From positions 98,488,326-98,552,325 of the forward strand of contig OX465281.1 of the NCBI GenBank assembly GCA_949987705.1: a DNA stretch of 64,000 bases, written 5' to 3'. Every line of letters starts with the position of its first letter. Positions within the stretch are counted from its first letter, which is position 1. The notes beneath the pieces were generated by a model. It saw only the letters and a list, made by a program, of their open reading frames with translations. It made no database searches and was not told where the DNA came from. The DNA comes from Thereva unica (Eukaryota; Arthropoda; Insecta; Diptera; Therevidae). The position numbers and the translations under genes are program-made. Shown piece by piece: positions 10,783-20,862 of the stretch.

Positions 10783-11308
10783 TACACCATGGTTAACCAC
10801 GGGAGTTTTTGAACGCCAAAAAGTTATGCTCGTGGTTATGTTGTAGTTAACCACGGAGTTTTTGAACGAAAAAAGTTTACCATAGTTAACACTAGGTTTA
10901 CTGAGATTTCTTATATACCTATCTCTACGGCACGTGTCAATTTGACACATTTATAAAAAATGAGCATTTTGTAGAATAAATAAATAATTCGTTTATTGAA
11001 AGGGAAAGAATATAACTTTTGACAAATATTCGTCTCACTAAATGGATAGTAGTAAGTACGTGTAGTAAGAGATAAATCTAAGCGATTTCCAAATTTTTCT
11101 ACGTGAAATTGTAAATGCGTCAAATTGACGCGCTTCGTAAACCTAGTGTTAACCATGGTTAACCATAGTAAGGTTTTTGAACGCGCTCATGGTGAACCAC
11201 GGGAAAAAAGTTATGCTCGTGGTTATGCTATAGTTAACCACAGAGTTTTTGAACGACAAAAGTTTACCATAGTTAACTATGGTTAACCATAGTAAGGTTT
11301 TTGAACGC
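10783..11308. repeat. GGTTAAC/TTTTTGAACG composite inverted repeat
   Basis: Repeated blocks GTTAACCACGG, GGTTAACCATAGTAAGG and TTTTTGAACG occur in both orientations, related to 6570-6715. It is interrupted by a TTAA element at 10890-11148. Confidence 0.5.
10890..11148. mobile_element. piggyBac-like MITE, 259 bp, TTAA target
   Basis: Inverted ends CACTAGGTTTAC / GTAAACCTAGTG are flanked by TTAA at 10886-10889 and 11149-11152. An internal palindromic GTCAAWTTGAC word occurs near both ends. The TTAA duplication points to the piggyBac or Kolobok superfamilies. Confidence 0.75.
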
Positions 11309-11654
11309 GTTCCAGGTGTATTCATGTCATTTTTCAGTTGTTGGGGCTATTCACACGGTGCACATTCATGGCAAGTAAAACCGGTTTTATATATGAGAAA
11401 GGGAAGGCTTAACGTAACATTTTAAACGCAAAAGCAAACGCGTAAAAAATTAAGCTGGAAGTACATAATTGCATTGCGTTGCTTGAATGCGTTGACAGCT
11501 CAAGTTTACACTGAATATTTCAATGATGGCAGACCTTTTAATGCAGCACTACCTTCAATGCATCGCAATGCAATGCAACAGTTGTTTAACTTTTGCGCAT
11601 ACAACGCATTCAATACTCTGTCAAATTGGTCTTGTTTTTTCTGCAAGAATATTA
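11309..11654. other. Unassigned sequence
   Basis: No gene. It contains many GCATTGC/AATGCATTG-like words (11460-11580) in both orientations and looks like further MITE debris. The 193-residue frame spanning 11474-12055 crosses two independent MITEs, so it cannot be one gene. Confidence 0.4.
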
Positions 11655-11745
11655 GGTGTGTTCGCGTACTCGCCTGCGGGTACGGGTACTCGCCTAGGGA
11701 ACAGAACAGAAATCTGGAACCCGCAGGCGAGTACGCAAACACACC
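11655..11745. mobile_element. 91-bp foldback element with 5-bp TSD TATTA
   Basis: Arms GGTGTGTTCGCGTACTCGCC and GGCGAGTACGCAAACACACC enclose a short centre. TATTA flanks both sides (11650-11654 and 11746-11750). It is the same terminal family as 12745-12892. Confidence 0.75.
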
Positions 11746-11778
11746 TATTATTAGCTCGATTAACTCAGTAATATATTA

Positions 11779-12363
11779 TGGGGCCCATCCACAGGCCAAC
11801 TGGTTGCCCAAACTGAGTTGTGTTGGCACTGAATCGCAGCGTGTATGGGGCAGTTGGCAAACTGATTTGACAGTTGGGGTTGCAGTTGGGATAAATCAAA
11901 ATCTTTTAATTTTATGGGGGCGGGGCCTAGAGTTTGGGCAACTAGTCGCGCTGTGTATGTTGCAGTTTAGCAAACTACTTGTATTAATTAAGCCTGAATT
12001 CGAAAATTATATTTTTTTGCAAGTTTATATTTTCACTGTATTGCATGATTTTTAATTTAAATTATGAAAGTTCACATAATATTAAATTATTTTCATAATT
12101 TATATGTTTAGGATTTAATTTATATTTTAAAAACATACAAATATTTATATTAATAATTAAAAAATTTATAATTAACATAAAAAATCATTACTACCCATTT
12201 GTTATAATCATACAATTTTCTACAATTTTATTTAACTTTCAAATTGCCTATAAAATACTGAATTGACAGTTGAAGTATCAACTCAGTTGAAGCGTTTGTG
12301 GCAAAACACCAACTCTTTGCACAACTCAGTTTGGGCAACCAGTTGGTCTGTGGATGGGCCCCA
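11779..12363. mobile_element. PIF/Harbinger-type MITE, 585 bp, 44-bp TIRs
   Basis: The 44-bp terminal inverted repeats (11779-11822 and 12320-12363, starting TGGGGCCCATCCACAG) differ at one position. TTA flanks both sides (11776-11778, 12364-12366), the preferred three-base target of PIF/Harbinger. It is non-coding. Confidence 0.85.
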
Positions 12364-12744
12364 TTAGACGTGTTTCATTTTCCTGGTGTACCTACACCGG
12401 TGTAGTTTGGTGTAGTTTCAACTACCCCAGCTCATATATTACGTGCGTTCCATTGGGCGATTTTTGCTACTGCGGAGTACTCCCGAGTAGCTCCAACTAC
12501 CCCTGCTCTTGTTTTGAGGGATTTCACTCCTAGTAGAAACGCATAAAATTTCCGCCAGGTTTACAAACTATACCTACTTAAAAGTAGATGGCTTTTTGTT
12601 TTTTCAGTTAAAATAAACTGTCAGATTAATTATTTTATGGTGTATTTTTAAAGTAAACAAAACAAGTAACAGTTTAAAGTGTATAAAATAAATAACAGTG
12701 GAATTTAAAAAATTATAAAATGCATAATATTGATAGATATAATA

Positions 12745-12892
12745 GGTGTGTTCGCGTACTCGCCTGCGGGTTCCATCGGGCGCCAGAAACCGCCAGATTT
12801 CCGTTCGTTCCTACAGAATAGAACAAAAATCTGGCGGTTTCGGGCGCTTTCTGGCGCCCGATGGAACCCGCAGGCGAGTACGCGAACACCCC
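12745..12892. mobile_element. 148-bp foldback element, 5-bp TSD TAATA
   Basis: Inverted arms (GGTGTGTTCGCGTACTCGCC outward) extend almost to the centre. Comparison with 3069-3482 shows the uninterrupted site, with TAATA duplicated at 12740-12744 and 12893-12897. Confidence 0.85.
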
Positions 12893-12924
12893 TAATAAGG
12901 TAAGATAAAAAAATTGTTTTATTA

Positions 12925-13360
12925 GGGGCTGTCAATAACTTACGTAATCAAGTTTTTCTTGATTTAAGACCCCCCCCCCCCAGTGTAAGCAACATTAATA
13001 TTAAGGAGACTCCCCCCCCCCCTCCTAAATAGTAATCATAATCATTTTTAAATTAGACATTTATTTTTATATTAAAATCTGATAATTCACAACCGTTGCG
13101 ATCAAACATTCTCCTTGACTACGAGACGAGTAAAATTGACTACATTTGTCGGTAATTCAGAATCCTACTTTTACGATTTCAATTTCTGCAGTGCCAAGGT
13201 AAGGAGATAAAAATATAAAAATGCATGTTTGAAAAAAATTTAATTTCAATTGATTACGTAATTTATAACGTTTACCCCCCTCCCTCCTACCATAATAAAA
13301 CGTAAGAAATCAGCATACCCCCCTCCCCCTTAGATGATTACGTAATTTATGGACAGCCCC
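12925..13360. mobile_element. PIF/Harbinger-type MITE, TTA TSD
   Basis: Ends GGGGCTGTCAATAACTTACG and CGTAATTTATGGACAGCCCC are inverted. TTA flanks both ends (12922-12924, 13361-13363), and the 3069-3482 copy shows the empty site. Long C runs occur at about 12969, 13012, 13275 and 13319. Confidence 0.85.
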
Positions 13361-13580
13361 TTATACCCTTATTTACTTTTTATATCAAAAATCACGTTCC
13401 ATTGGTCATGTACTCGGGAGTAGAAAAAATCTCCCAATGGAACGCACGTATTGGAGTAAATGATTAGTGTAATTATGACTTTTTTTTGCAACAGATGGCG
13501 CCTTAAAAATTTTGTGGTAATTGTATTGGCTTTTTCGGTTATGTCATTAAAATTTTCGATCCCGAAGGGGATCTCCATTA

Positions 13581-13795
13581 CTGAGTTTCCATGCAGACTG
13601 CAAGGTTAAGCCGGGTTTTGTATATGCATATGTTTCAGTATCCTTTACCCCACATATACTCCGCCGATATAGTACAAAATTATTTATCTGTCAATTCAAC
13701 TCGGAACTGCCATGCAAACGGCATTGTGTGATCTTGAGTGAAAAAAGCTTTCTGTTTACTTAACGAAAACTCTACGCTGGATCATGGAAACACAG
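13581..13795. mobile_element. TA-flanked MITE, CTGAGTTTCCATG termini (215 bp)
   Basis: Ends CTGAGTTTCCATG and CATGGAAACACAG with TA on both sides. Third member of the GTTTCCATG-ended group (6743-7177, 7185-7586) with an unrelated interior. Confidence 0.65.
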
Positions 13796-13898
13796 TACAT
13801 ATAGGTAGAATACTATAGATGGAGTGTAAAGTGTGATCTTGGAGTGAGCTTACCCGGCTGCATCAAATAGTTTAATTTAATTCCATATAGCCGTGTAA

Positions 13899-14056
13899 AG
13901 GCGCAAATAGAACCAATTCGTTCCGTCCGTTTTTAAAAGTTGAAAATTTGACATTTCCATAAACTTTCCATGAGAGCAGTAGTCCCAATCAAGCGGTCGG
14001 AATGTCAAAAATAACAAAGAAAAAACATGCGGGGCGGATTTGTTCTGCTTGAGCCT
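13899..14056. mobile_element. Small TIR element, TAA flanks
   Basis: Left AGGCGCAAATAGAAC and right GTTCTGCTTGAGCCT are diverged inverted repeats. TAA flanks at 13896-13898 and 14057-14059, the latter overlapping the target of the next element. Confidence 0.5.
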
Positions 14057-14058
14057 TA

Positions 14059-15184
14059 AGGCCCAATTATAATGAACGGATCTGAGCGGATTGGAATGTC
14101 AAAAAAACGCATTTGATTGGATGGGAAATTGACTGGTTATAATCACGCATCTGCTCGGATTCAAACGTCAAAATCTATTGTAAACAAGAGTGCAAAAAAT
14201 TCTTCATTTTGTGGTTTTTATAGCCAGTTTTCGCTTTTTATAAATAATTTCATAATTTTTAACCTTGTTGACGAGTTGGTCGCCGGTAAACATTTTTACA
14301 TTTCAACTTTTAACCTAATTGCCTCGTGCACAATGATAAAGTGGATTTGTTTTATGTTTCGTCCCGCTCATTCCACTGCCTAATTCTCTATTTCCATCTC
14401 AAGTCAAAATTTGAAAATATCAGTTAAAGTTGGCTCTACTTCAACTTCAACACTCTTTCGGAAATTCGGAATAAGCAAGTGACATCTGGTTCTCACACTA
14501 ATGAACAAGAAGAATTATATGTAGTACCAAAGTAGGTTATTTATGTTAGTTATTTTCTATTGAAAAACATAAAATATATTAAAAATAAAAAAGTTATTGC
14601 GGCAAAAGTCATTTGAGAGCTTTGCGAGTGCATAATCTGTGAAAATTGAATTAATAAAAATCGAATTTTCCGTTTTTTCTCATTCGGGTTCATTAGATGG
14701 CAGCCCTTACATATTTTTTCCGAAAGAGATAGTCTGAACTAAAATTCAGTTAACAGAAATCTCGCCAAATTTTATAGACTTTACTTAAAAATTAAGTAAA
14801 TTTGATTTTAAAATTAAGTAAAGTTCGGTCAAATCTAGTCTTAGTAAAGATCGAGAATTCTGATGGCAATTTCTTTAGTGAATATTTTTTTAATGTAACA
14901 GCTGATATTGACATTTTTTAAATTATCTCCGAAAATTCACTTCAACACTGTGCACATAGCAAAATTAGCACTTTAACATTGTGAACACGGCATTAGTTTA
15001 TCAAATTTTTGACAGTTCAATGCGGCAATTTCTAATCTTTTAAAAACGAATGCGCTCAAATCCGACCGAATCCGCTTGAATGCGTTCATTATAATCGGTC
15101 AGGTCTAAAATGTATGCTGGGAAAACTAATTTGACAGTTCAATCCGTTTTGTTGTGCTCAAATAAGTTCATTATAATTGGGCCT
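14059..15184. mobile_element. PIF/Harbinger-type non-autonomous element, 1.1 kb, TTA TSD
   Basis: Ends AGGCCCAATTATAATGAAC and GTTCATTATAATTGGGCCT are exact inverted repeats. TTA flanks both sides (14056-14058, 15185-15187). An internal copy of CATTATAATCGGTCAG sits at about 15088. No transposase was seen; the short frames at 14117-14383 and 15110-15436 are not supported. Confidence 0.75.
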
Positions 15185-15278
15185 TTAACACTGGAAGTAC
15201 ATAGGGACGCGACGCGACGTGACGCTACCGAAGTTAATAATGTCAAAAAAATATTGAATTATACGATATCCTATGTAG

Positions 15279-15605
15279 GACCGGTTCTACACATTCAACT
15301 TTGCATTCCACTTTTTGACGTTCAATTCTGTCGCTCGCGTCTACACATTTTCAACTATTCAAGAAGCAGATCGAAAATCTCGGCTGTCTTTGCTATCCGT
15401 GTACACTCATATTCATACATATACGCACACTCATAAAAATGTTGAACGTAAACACAAAAGTTGAACGCAAATTTCCATTCCATTCTGAGCTGCTTTCCAT
15501 TTTTCTTTCAACTCTAGTCTGTTTCAAACTTTGCATTAGAGAGAAAGAGAAAAAAAAGTTGAACGTCAAAAAGTGGAATGCAAAGTTGAATGTGTAGAAC
15601 CGGTC
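15279..15605. mobile_element. 327-bp MITE with ~47-bp TIRs, copy 1
   Basis: Ends GACCGGTTCTACACATTCAA and TTGAATGTGTAGAACCGGTC; the inverted repeats run about 47 bp. TAG occurs on both flanks. Its sister at 62718-63044 has exactly the same length. Confidence 0.85.
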
Positions 15606-15955
15606 TAGTGAGTACAATGTAACGCGACGCGACGCGACGCAACGCCAAGCTTTCGACGCGAAAGGTTGACCAACTTTGAACTTTTGCCGCGACGCGACGC
15701 GAAAATAGCGTTAGCAAGAGATCATAAAGGGGGGCAAAACCGAACCGTCACCTCCTCGTGGTGCCCCCTGGATAACCAACTAACGACGGTAGTAGGGAGC
15801 AGACCCTTAAAAGCCTACCAAGCCAAGATGTAAATGTCATCGTGTCGAGGGCTGCGTGGCAGTGGGTAGTGGTGCACTGTCTCTAACGATCTCCTCTGGG
15901 CACCTGGCGCACCCAGTTGTATATAGCCTTATCCTAATAAGGAGGCTCTGTTAGG

Positions 15956-17185
15956 ATGGACTTTCCCTTTCCTGCCATACTCGTGGGACTCTTTATGGAC
16001 CAAAAAATCTTTAAAAAAACAGACGACGAAAGAGGTTGTGAGTCTGATGCAATAAGTATCAGCTCAGAGCTGGAGAGGGAACTCCTTGGAGGTACCTCGT
16101 CTAGCACAGAAGCTTCGGCTTCTCAATCAACAACACTGGCCCAGGCAGCTGGTGACAATGTTGTTGAAGAAATAACGGCCAAGGTTGTCGATATGACCGT
16201 GCAACCTAGCAAGAAAAAATCCGGTGCTGCCAAGAGGAAGAGGGCCAAGGCAAGGAAGGCTGCAGAGGAATTGGGGAGCTCCACGGAGCACACCCGAGTC
16301 CCACATGCGGAACTTCCTTCCCAACAAACCCAAGGCAGGACAGCGGTCAGGACGGGGGGCTCCAAGGAGCAGACCTGGACGACCGCTGGACTGCCAGAAG
16401 TTTCTGGACCCGAGAAATTGGTAGCACAAACTCCTACAACTTCTAGGGGGCTATGTCCTATGCTGGACCCAACTGACGCACTGCCAAAACGGCAGCGGTC
16501 TGAGGATTCTCCGGCTGGGCAGGGACCCCAAAAGAAGAAAAAAATGGGGGAGTCGCAAGGACCCTCATATCGGGACAAGCTAGCTGGGATCACCATGGCA
16601 GTGGTCCTGGACAACTATCCCGAGGGCAAATTGACAGAGGAGCAATCATCCTCCGTCTGCGATGTCATCCTGTGTGAGGTAGACAAAAGTCGTAAAGGCG
16701 ATTGTCCGCCTCAGTTTTTGGGTGCAAGGGCGGCAGGGGGTCTTATCAAGATCACCTGTGCCAACGAACCCACCAGCCAATGGTTGACAAATGCTGTCAC
16801 CAGGCTTCAGTTGTGGGAAGGGGCCAACCTCAGAGTAATTGAGGAAAAGGACCTTCCCAAATATAAGCGAATCACGTTCTGGGTTCCTAACGATGTTAGG
16901 GAACCGGAGCAGGTGCTCTGCAGGCTGGAATTACAGAACCAGCCAATTGAGGTGAACTCTTGGCAAGTGATGGGCAGGAAGGTGGACCAGAACGGTCAAA
17001 CTCTTGCCCTTAGCATTGACGAGAGGGCGCTCACGCAGCTGAAAGAGCAGGGCATGTCCCTATTCTACGGCTTCGGACGAATTAGAGTCAAGGAGATTGG
17101 CTCAAAAAAGGAGACTCCTGCTGGCTCACAGCAGCGGGAACAGCCTCAGGATGCGGGTGGTACAGTGCAACCTGCAACACAGTAG
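15956..17185 (+). CDS. Loa retrotransposon ORF1 (DUF4780 nucleic-acid-binding protein)
   Basis: 409 residues. The N-terminal half is low-complexity, with a basic stretch (KKKSGAAKRKRAKARKAAEE, about residues 86-105) and Ser/Thr/Gln-rich linkers. The C-terminal half, from about residue 218, is a DUF4780 domain recognisable from AVVLDNYPEGKLTEEQ, IKITCANEPTSQWL, ITFWVPNDV, NSWQVMG and LFYGFGRIRVKEI. There are no CCHC knuckles, as expected for Loa-type ORF1. By analogy it coats the retrotransposon RNA in a ribonucleoprotein particle. The start at 15956 follows GTTAGG within a 229-bp leader. Its end overlaps ORF2 by 35-89 bp depending on the ORF2 start. Confidence 0.9.
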   Translation: MDFPFPAILVGLFMDQKIFKKTDDERGCESDAISISSELERELLGGTSSSTEASASQSTTLAQAAGDNVVEEITAKVVDMTVQPSKKKSGAAKRKRAKARKAAEELGSSTEHTRVPHAELPSQQTQGRTAVRTGGSKEQTWTTAGLPEVSGPEKLVAQTPTTSRGLCPMLDPTDALPKRQRSEDSPAGQGPQKKKKMGESQGPSYRDKLAGITMAVVLDNYPEGKLTEEQSSSVCDVILCEVDKSRKGDCPPQFLGARAAGGLIKITCANEPTSQWLTNAVTRLQLWEGANLRVIEEKDLPKYKRITFWVPNDVREPEQVLCRLELQNQPIEVNSWQVMGRKVDQNGQTLALSIDERALTQLKEQGMSLFYGFGRIRVKEIGSKKETPAGSQQREQPQDAGGTVQPATQ

Positions 17186-20100
17186 GGCTGCCTCGGCAGT
17201 CCTTTGCAGGGTGCTGGCCACCCAAGCTATCGACGTGGCTCTTGTACAGGAGCCATGGGTAAATAACGGTGCTATACAGGGCTTGCGGGCAACCGGCTAC
17301 AGCATTGCATGCAGTGATGTGGACGGCGACCCTCGGACCTGTGTAGTTTACAATAAAAACACCAACTGCTTTCCTCTCACAGATAAATCGTCGAGAGACC
17401 TGGCAGTGGTGATGATACAGATTAACAGGGGGGGCAGCAAGAGCATGATTACCTTATGTTCGGCATACCTCCCCTATGACTCCAGAGACCCACCACCGTC
17501 CAAAGAACTTAAGGATATCGTGGGTCACTCTAACAGGAGCGGTCTGCAGATCATCATAGGATGTGATGCGAACGCCCATCATGATGCCTGGGGTAGCAGT
17601 GGAGTGAACAAAAGGGGCGAATACCTTTTTGATTACCTCTTAACTACTAACCTGGACATATTAAATCGCGGCACGGATCCTACCTTCGACAACGGTAGGA
17701 GACGTGAGGTTATAGACATCACGCTAGCTACTCAACAAGTTGCCACTTACGTGAGTGACTGGCGGGTCTCAGATGAGCCATCGTGCTCAGACCATAGACA
17801 CATTTACTTTATGGTGGGTGAGTCTTTGGAAAATGTGAGTACATACAGGAATCCTAGATATACGAACTGGACAGACTTTCGGGCCGAACTCAGTAGCATA
17901 TTCAGGGGTTCCATGCACTCAATCAAATCTACGATGGATGTGGAACTATCCGCGGACTTCTTTACGGAGGCAGTTACTGCTGCTTACAGCAATAACTGCC
18001 CTGTTCTGATGAGGACGCGTAATAGGAAAACTCCATGGTGGAATAACGAGCTCTCCAAGTTAAGATCCACTACGAGGAAACTGTTCAACGCAGCTAAGAA
18101 GAGCGGCAACTGGGAGAGTTATAAAAGCTCGCTAACCAGCTATAACAGGGCAATCAGACGAGCAAAAAGAAATAGCTGGAGGAATTTTTGCAAGAGTGTC
18201 GAAGACATTCGAGACCCAGCAAAAATCTATAAAGCTTTATCAAAGGGCTTGTCGGTAGATCTTGGATCCATCAGGAGAACCGATGGCTCTTTCACACAGT
18301 CTAGGGAAGAAACCTTGATAACATTGCTCCAGGCACATTTCCCAGGCACAACCATTTATTCAAAAGAGAACATAACTTCTGCTGGGCAGCGTATAGGCCA
18401 ACTTTCTAAAGTGCCCAAAGCCGCCTGGACAGAAGCAAATACCTTGTTCAACCATGAAGCTATCAGGGAGGCGATTAGATCGTTCAAACCATACAAGTCC
18501 CCTGGAGCAGACGGAATCTATCCCATTCTGCTACAGGAGGGCTGCGACCTAGTCACTCCCTTATTATGCAAATTATTTAGGGCTTCCTTCGCACACGGCT
18601 ACATCCCATCCGTCTGGAGGAACGTCAATATAACATTTATACCTAAGCCAGGGCGTTCGGATTACACCCTGACTAAATCTTTCAGGCCGATAAGTCTCTC
18701 GTCGTTTGCCTTGAAGACAATGGAGAAAATTGTCGACCGGGCGATAAGGGAAACTTATCTTCAAAGCCAACCACTAAGCTCCTATCAGCATGCGTACCAG
18801 GCGGGCAAGTCTACTGAGACAGCACTGCACAATCTGGTGCTCAGGCTTGAACAGGCAGCTCTAAACAAAGGAGTTGCGCTGACGGCCTTCCTCGATATCG
18901 AGGGAGCCTTTGACAACACATCCTTTGATATTATAGCTAGGGCTCTAGGTAGACACAGTCTAAGTAGCACTTTCTGCAACTGGATTGACTCTATGCTGAG
19001 AACTCGCAAACTAATTGTTTCTCATGTTGAGGGGTCTCTGGAGGGCACTATAGCAAGAGGCTGCCCGCAGGGAGGAGTTTTATCTCCACTTATCTGGTGC
19101 CTTGTTGTAGATGAACTCCTCGAGCTGCTCAACGGTCGGAACATTTTCGCCCAAGGTTACGCTGACGATGTCGTCATAGTAATTACAGGTGAATCTGAAG
19201 ACGCCATGTCAAGGCGCCTGCAGCAGGCACTTGATCTGGTCTCTAGCTGGTGCGAGAGTGTGGGTCTAAAAGTCAATCCCGACAAAACGATCCTAGTTCC
19301 TTTCACCAGGAAACGATCACTACCGGGAATTTGGGAACCTACACTCGCGGGCAGAACAATAGGCTTTTCTCAACAAGCCAAATATTTAGGAGTGACGCTA
19401 GATGCCAAACTCAATTGGAAACAGCATATGGACACTGTGATGTGTAGAACGCGCAGATCCCTGTGGGCTTGCCGCAGAGCTTGTGGTTCCACCTGGGGTT
19501 TGCAACCGAAAACCATGTACTGGATATACACCACCATCATAAGACCCATGGTAACTTATGGAGCTTTAGTTTGGTGGCACAGAACGAAGCTTAAGGGTTC
19601 CATAACCTTTTTAAGCAAAATTCAAAGAATGGCTTGCCTCTCCATCACTGGGGCCATCCGCACTTCCCCAACGGCAGCGCTGGAGACTCTCCTCAATTTG
19701 GTACCCCTCCACCTTGAGGTAGAGAAATCCGCCATAAACGCGGCGCTGCGGCTGAAAGCGAATGGTTACTTGGGCGCTGGTCTTGGGCGAGGACATTCTA
19801 TAATAATCAACATCATAGAAGAGATTCCGGAAGCGGAGATGCTATCGGACGGCATGCCCTATAAATTCTCAAAATTTAAGCAACCTTCTGTACATATACA
19901 GGAAAGGCTTACCTGGACTTTTCCTAAAGTTTTGCCGGGCGGGCTAATATGGTACACGGATGGCTCTAAAACGGAGACAGGTGTAGGCGCAGGAATCTGG
20001 AGTGAAAGTCCCAGATTCAGCAAGGCTATAAGTCTAGGCACTCTGGCAACTGTCTTTCAAGCAGAGGTGTACGCTATTCTGGCATGCACTCATGAGAACT

Positions 20101-20777
20101 TAAGAAGGGCCTACCAAAATAAACGGATTTTTATCTTCTCTGATAGCCAAGCGGCAATTAGAGCGATAAGGTCCCGTAGGACCAAGTCGAAATTAGTTTG
20201 GGACTGCCAACGTGCTCTTCATGAGTTGGGCGTTCTCAATCAAATCACACTTGTCTGGGTCCCAGGTCACCGGGGCTTCGAAGGCAATGAAAGTGCGGAT
20301 GCCCTGGCTAAACAGGGCTCTGATTTAGAATTCATTGGTCCAGAGCCGGCTATTGGGGCACCGTCCAGCTTGCTGCAAAGGGCCCTGGCCGATCGGACCT
20401 TGATGAAACATATTGAACGCTGGAGGTCCGCGCCTGGACTGGCCAACTCTAAGCGGTTCCTTCCAGGGCCGTCCCCTAAGACGGCCAAGGAATTATTACG
20501 GCGCAGCAGGAGTGATGTTAGGGCACTTGTTGGCCTAATTACCGGACACTGTGCCCTAAATTACCACTTATGGAAGATAGGAAGGGCAGAGGACCCTACA
20601 TGTAGGCTTTGCCTAGAAGAGGATGAGTCTGCCCTCCATGTTCTCTGTGAGTGCCCTGCAATAGCGAGGAGCAGGGTCTCTTTGTTCGGGAAGTCCCTGC
20701 TCGAACACTCAAGTCTAAGCGACAAACCACTAGGCAGACTGCTGAACTTGTTCAGGCGGTCTGGCCTACAAATATGA
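17097..20777 (+). CDS. Loa retrotransposon ORF2 (endonuclease, reverse transcriptase, RNase H)
   Basis: 1226 residues, uninterrupted. An apurinic-type endonuclease starts at MRVVQCNLQHSRAA (Met19, 17151, the more likely start) with QEPW, CDANAHHDAWG and the catalytic SDH near residue 231. The reverse transcriptase spans about 460-760, with KSPGADGIYP, FLDIEGAFDN, GCPQGGVLSPLIW and the YADD box near 688-691. The RNase H domain (about 948-1070) has YTDGSKTETGVGAG, SDSQAAIRAI and VPGHRGFEGNESADALAKQG. A C-terminal Cys/His cluster (CRLCLEEDESALHVLCEC) follows at about 1170. The product nicks the target and primes reverse transcription of the element RNA on it. It is probably translated by re-initiation, because the frame differs from ORF1. 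Confidence 0.95.
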   Translation: MAQKRRLLLAHSSGNSLRMRVVQCNLQHSRAASAVLCRVLATQAIDVALVQEPWVNNGAIQGLRATGYSIACSDVDGDPRTCVVYNKNTNCFPLTDKSSRDLAVVMIQINRGGSKSMITLCSAYLPYDSRDPPPSKELKDIVGHSNRSGLQIIIGCDANAHHDAWGSSGVNKRGEYLFDYLLTTNLDILNRGTDPTFDNGRRREVIDITLATQQVATYVSDWRVSDEPSCSDHRHIYFMVGESLENVSTYRNPRYTNWTDFRAELSSIFRGSMHSIKSTMDVELSADFFTEAVTAAYSNNCPVLMRTRNRKTPWWNNELSKLRSTTRKLFNAAKKSGNWESYKSSLTSYNRAIRRAKRNSWRNFCKSVEDIRDPAKIYKALSKGLSVDLGSIRRTDGSFTQSREETLITLLQAHFPGTTIYSKENITSAGQRIGQLSKVPKAAWTEANTLFNHEAIREAIRSFKPYKSPGADGIYPILLQEGCDLVTPLLCKLFRASFAHGYIPSVWRNVNITFIPKPGRSDYTLTKSFRPISLSSFALKTMEKIVDRAIRETYLQSQPLSSYQHAYQAGKSTETALHNLVLRLEQAALNKGVALTAFLDIEGAFDNTSFDIIARALGRHSLSSTFCNWIDSMLRTRKLIVSHVEGSLEGTIARGCPQGGVLSPLIWCLVVDELLELLNGRNIFAQGYADDVVIVITGESEDAMSRRLQQALDLVSSWCESVGLKVNPDKTILVPFTRKRSLPGIWEPTLAGRTIGFSQQAKYLGVTLDAKLNWKQHMDTVMCRTRRSLWACRRACGSTWGLQPKTMYWIYTTIIRPMVTYGALVWWHRTKLKGSITFLSKIQRMACLSITGAIRTSPTAALETLLNLVPLHLEVEKSAINAALRLKANGYLGAGLGRGHSIIINIIEEIPEAEMLSDGMPYKFSKFKQPSVHIQERLTWTFPKVLPGGLIWYTDGSKTETGVGAGIWSESPRFSKAISLGTLATVFQAEVYAILACTHENLRRAYQNKRIFIFSDSQAAIRAIRSRRTKSKLVWDCQRALHELGVLNQITLVWVPGHRGFEGNESADALAKQGSDLEFIGPEPAIGAPSSLLQRALADRTLMKHIERWRSAPGLANSKRFLPGPSPKTAKELLRRSRSDVRALVGLITGHCALNYHLWKIGRAEDPTCRLCLEEDESALHVLCECPAIARSRVSLFGKSLLEHSSLSDKPLGRLLNLFRRSGLQI

Positions 20778-20862
20778 GGTGTAGGGGTTGTAGTACAATA
20801 GGCCAACTAAATGGCCGCAGTACCTTTGGACCTAATACCTCACACAGGAAAAAAAAAAAAAA

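Larger units (their letters stand above)
12441..13449. mobile_element. MITE with ACGTGCGTTCCATTGGG termini, copy 2, carrying two insertions
   Basis: Same element as 3069-3482, here flanked by ATT on both sides (12438-12440, 13450-13452). Removing 12745-12892 and 12925-13360 restores the length and order of the first copy. Confidence 0.8.
15727..20862 (+). mobile_element. Full-length Loa-clade non-LTR retrotransposon
   Basis: 5.1-kb element with a 229-bp 5' UTR, two overlapping intact frames, a short 3' UTR and a poly-A tail (about 20849-20862). An 11-bp target duplication AAGAGATCATA lies at 15716-15726 and 20863-20873. DUF4780-type ORF1 plus ORF2 with endonuclease, reverse transcriptase and RNase H is the Loa-clade layout. 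No stop or frameshift is seen, so the copy may still be competent or only recently inserted. It landed in the MADF exon of element G. Confidence 0.9.

Noticed and set aside
11474..12055. 193-residue open frame as a gene
   Set aside because: It spans a foldback element and part of an independent MITE with its own TSD; no single gene could have that history.
12960..13030. G-quadruplex or regulatory C-tract
   Set aside because: The C runs lie inside a PIF-type MITE and are few and irregular; sequence context gives no reason to assign a function.
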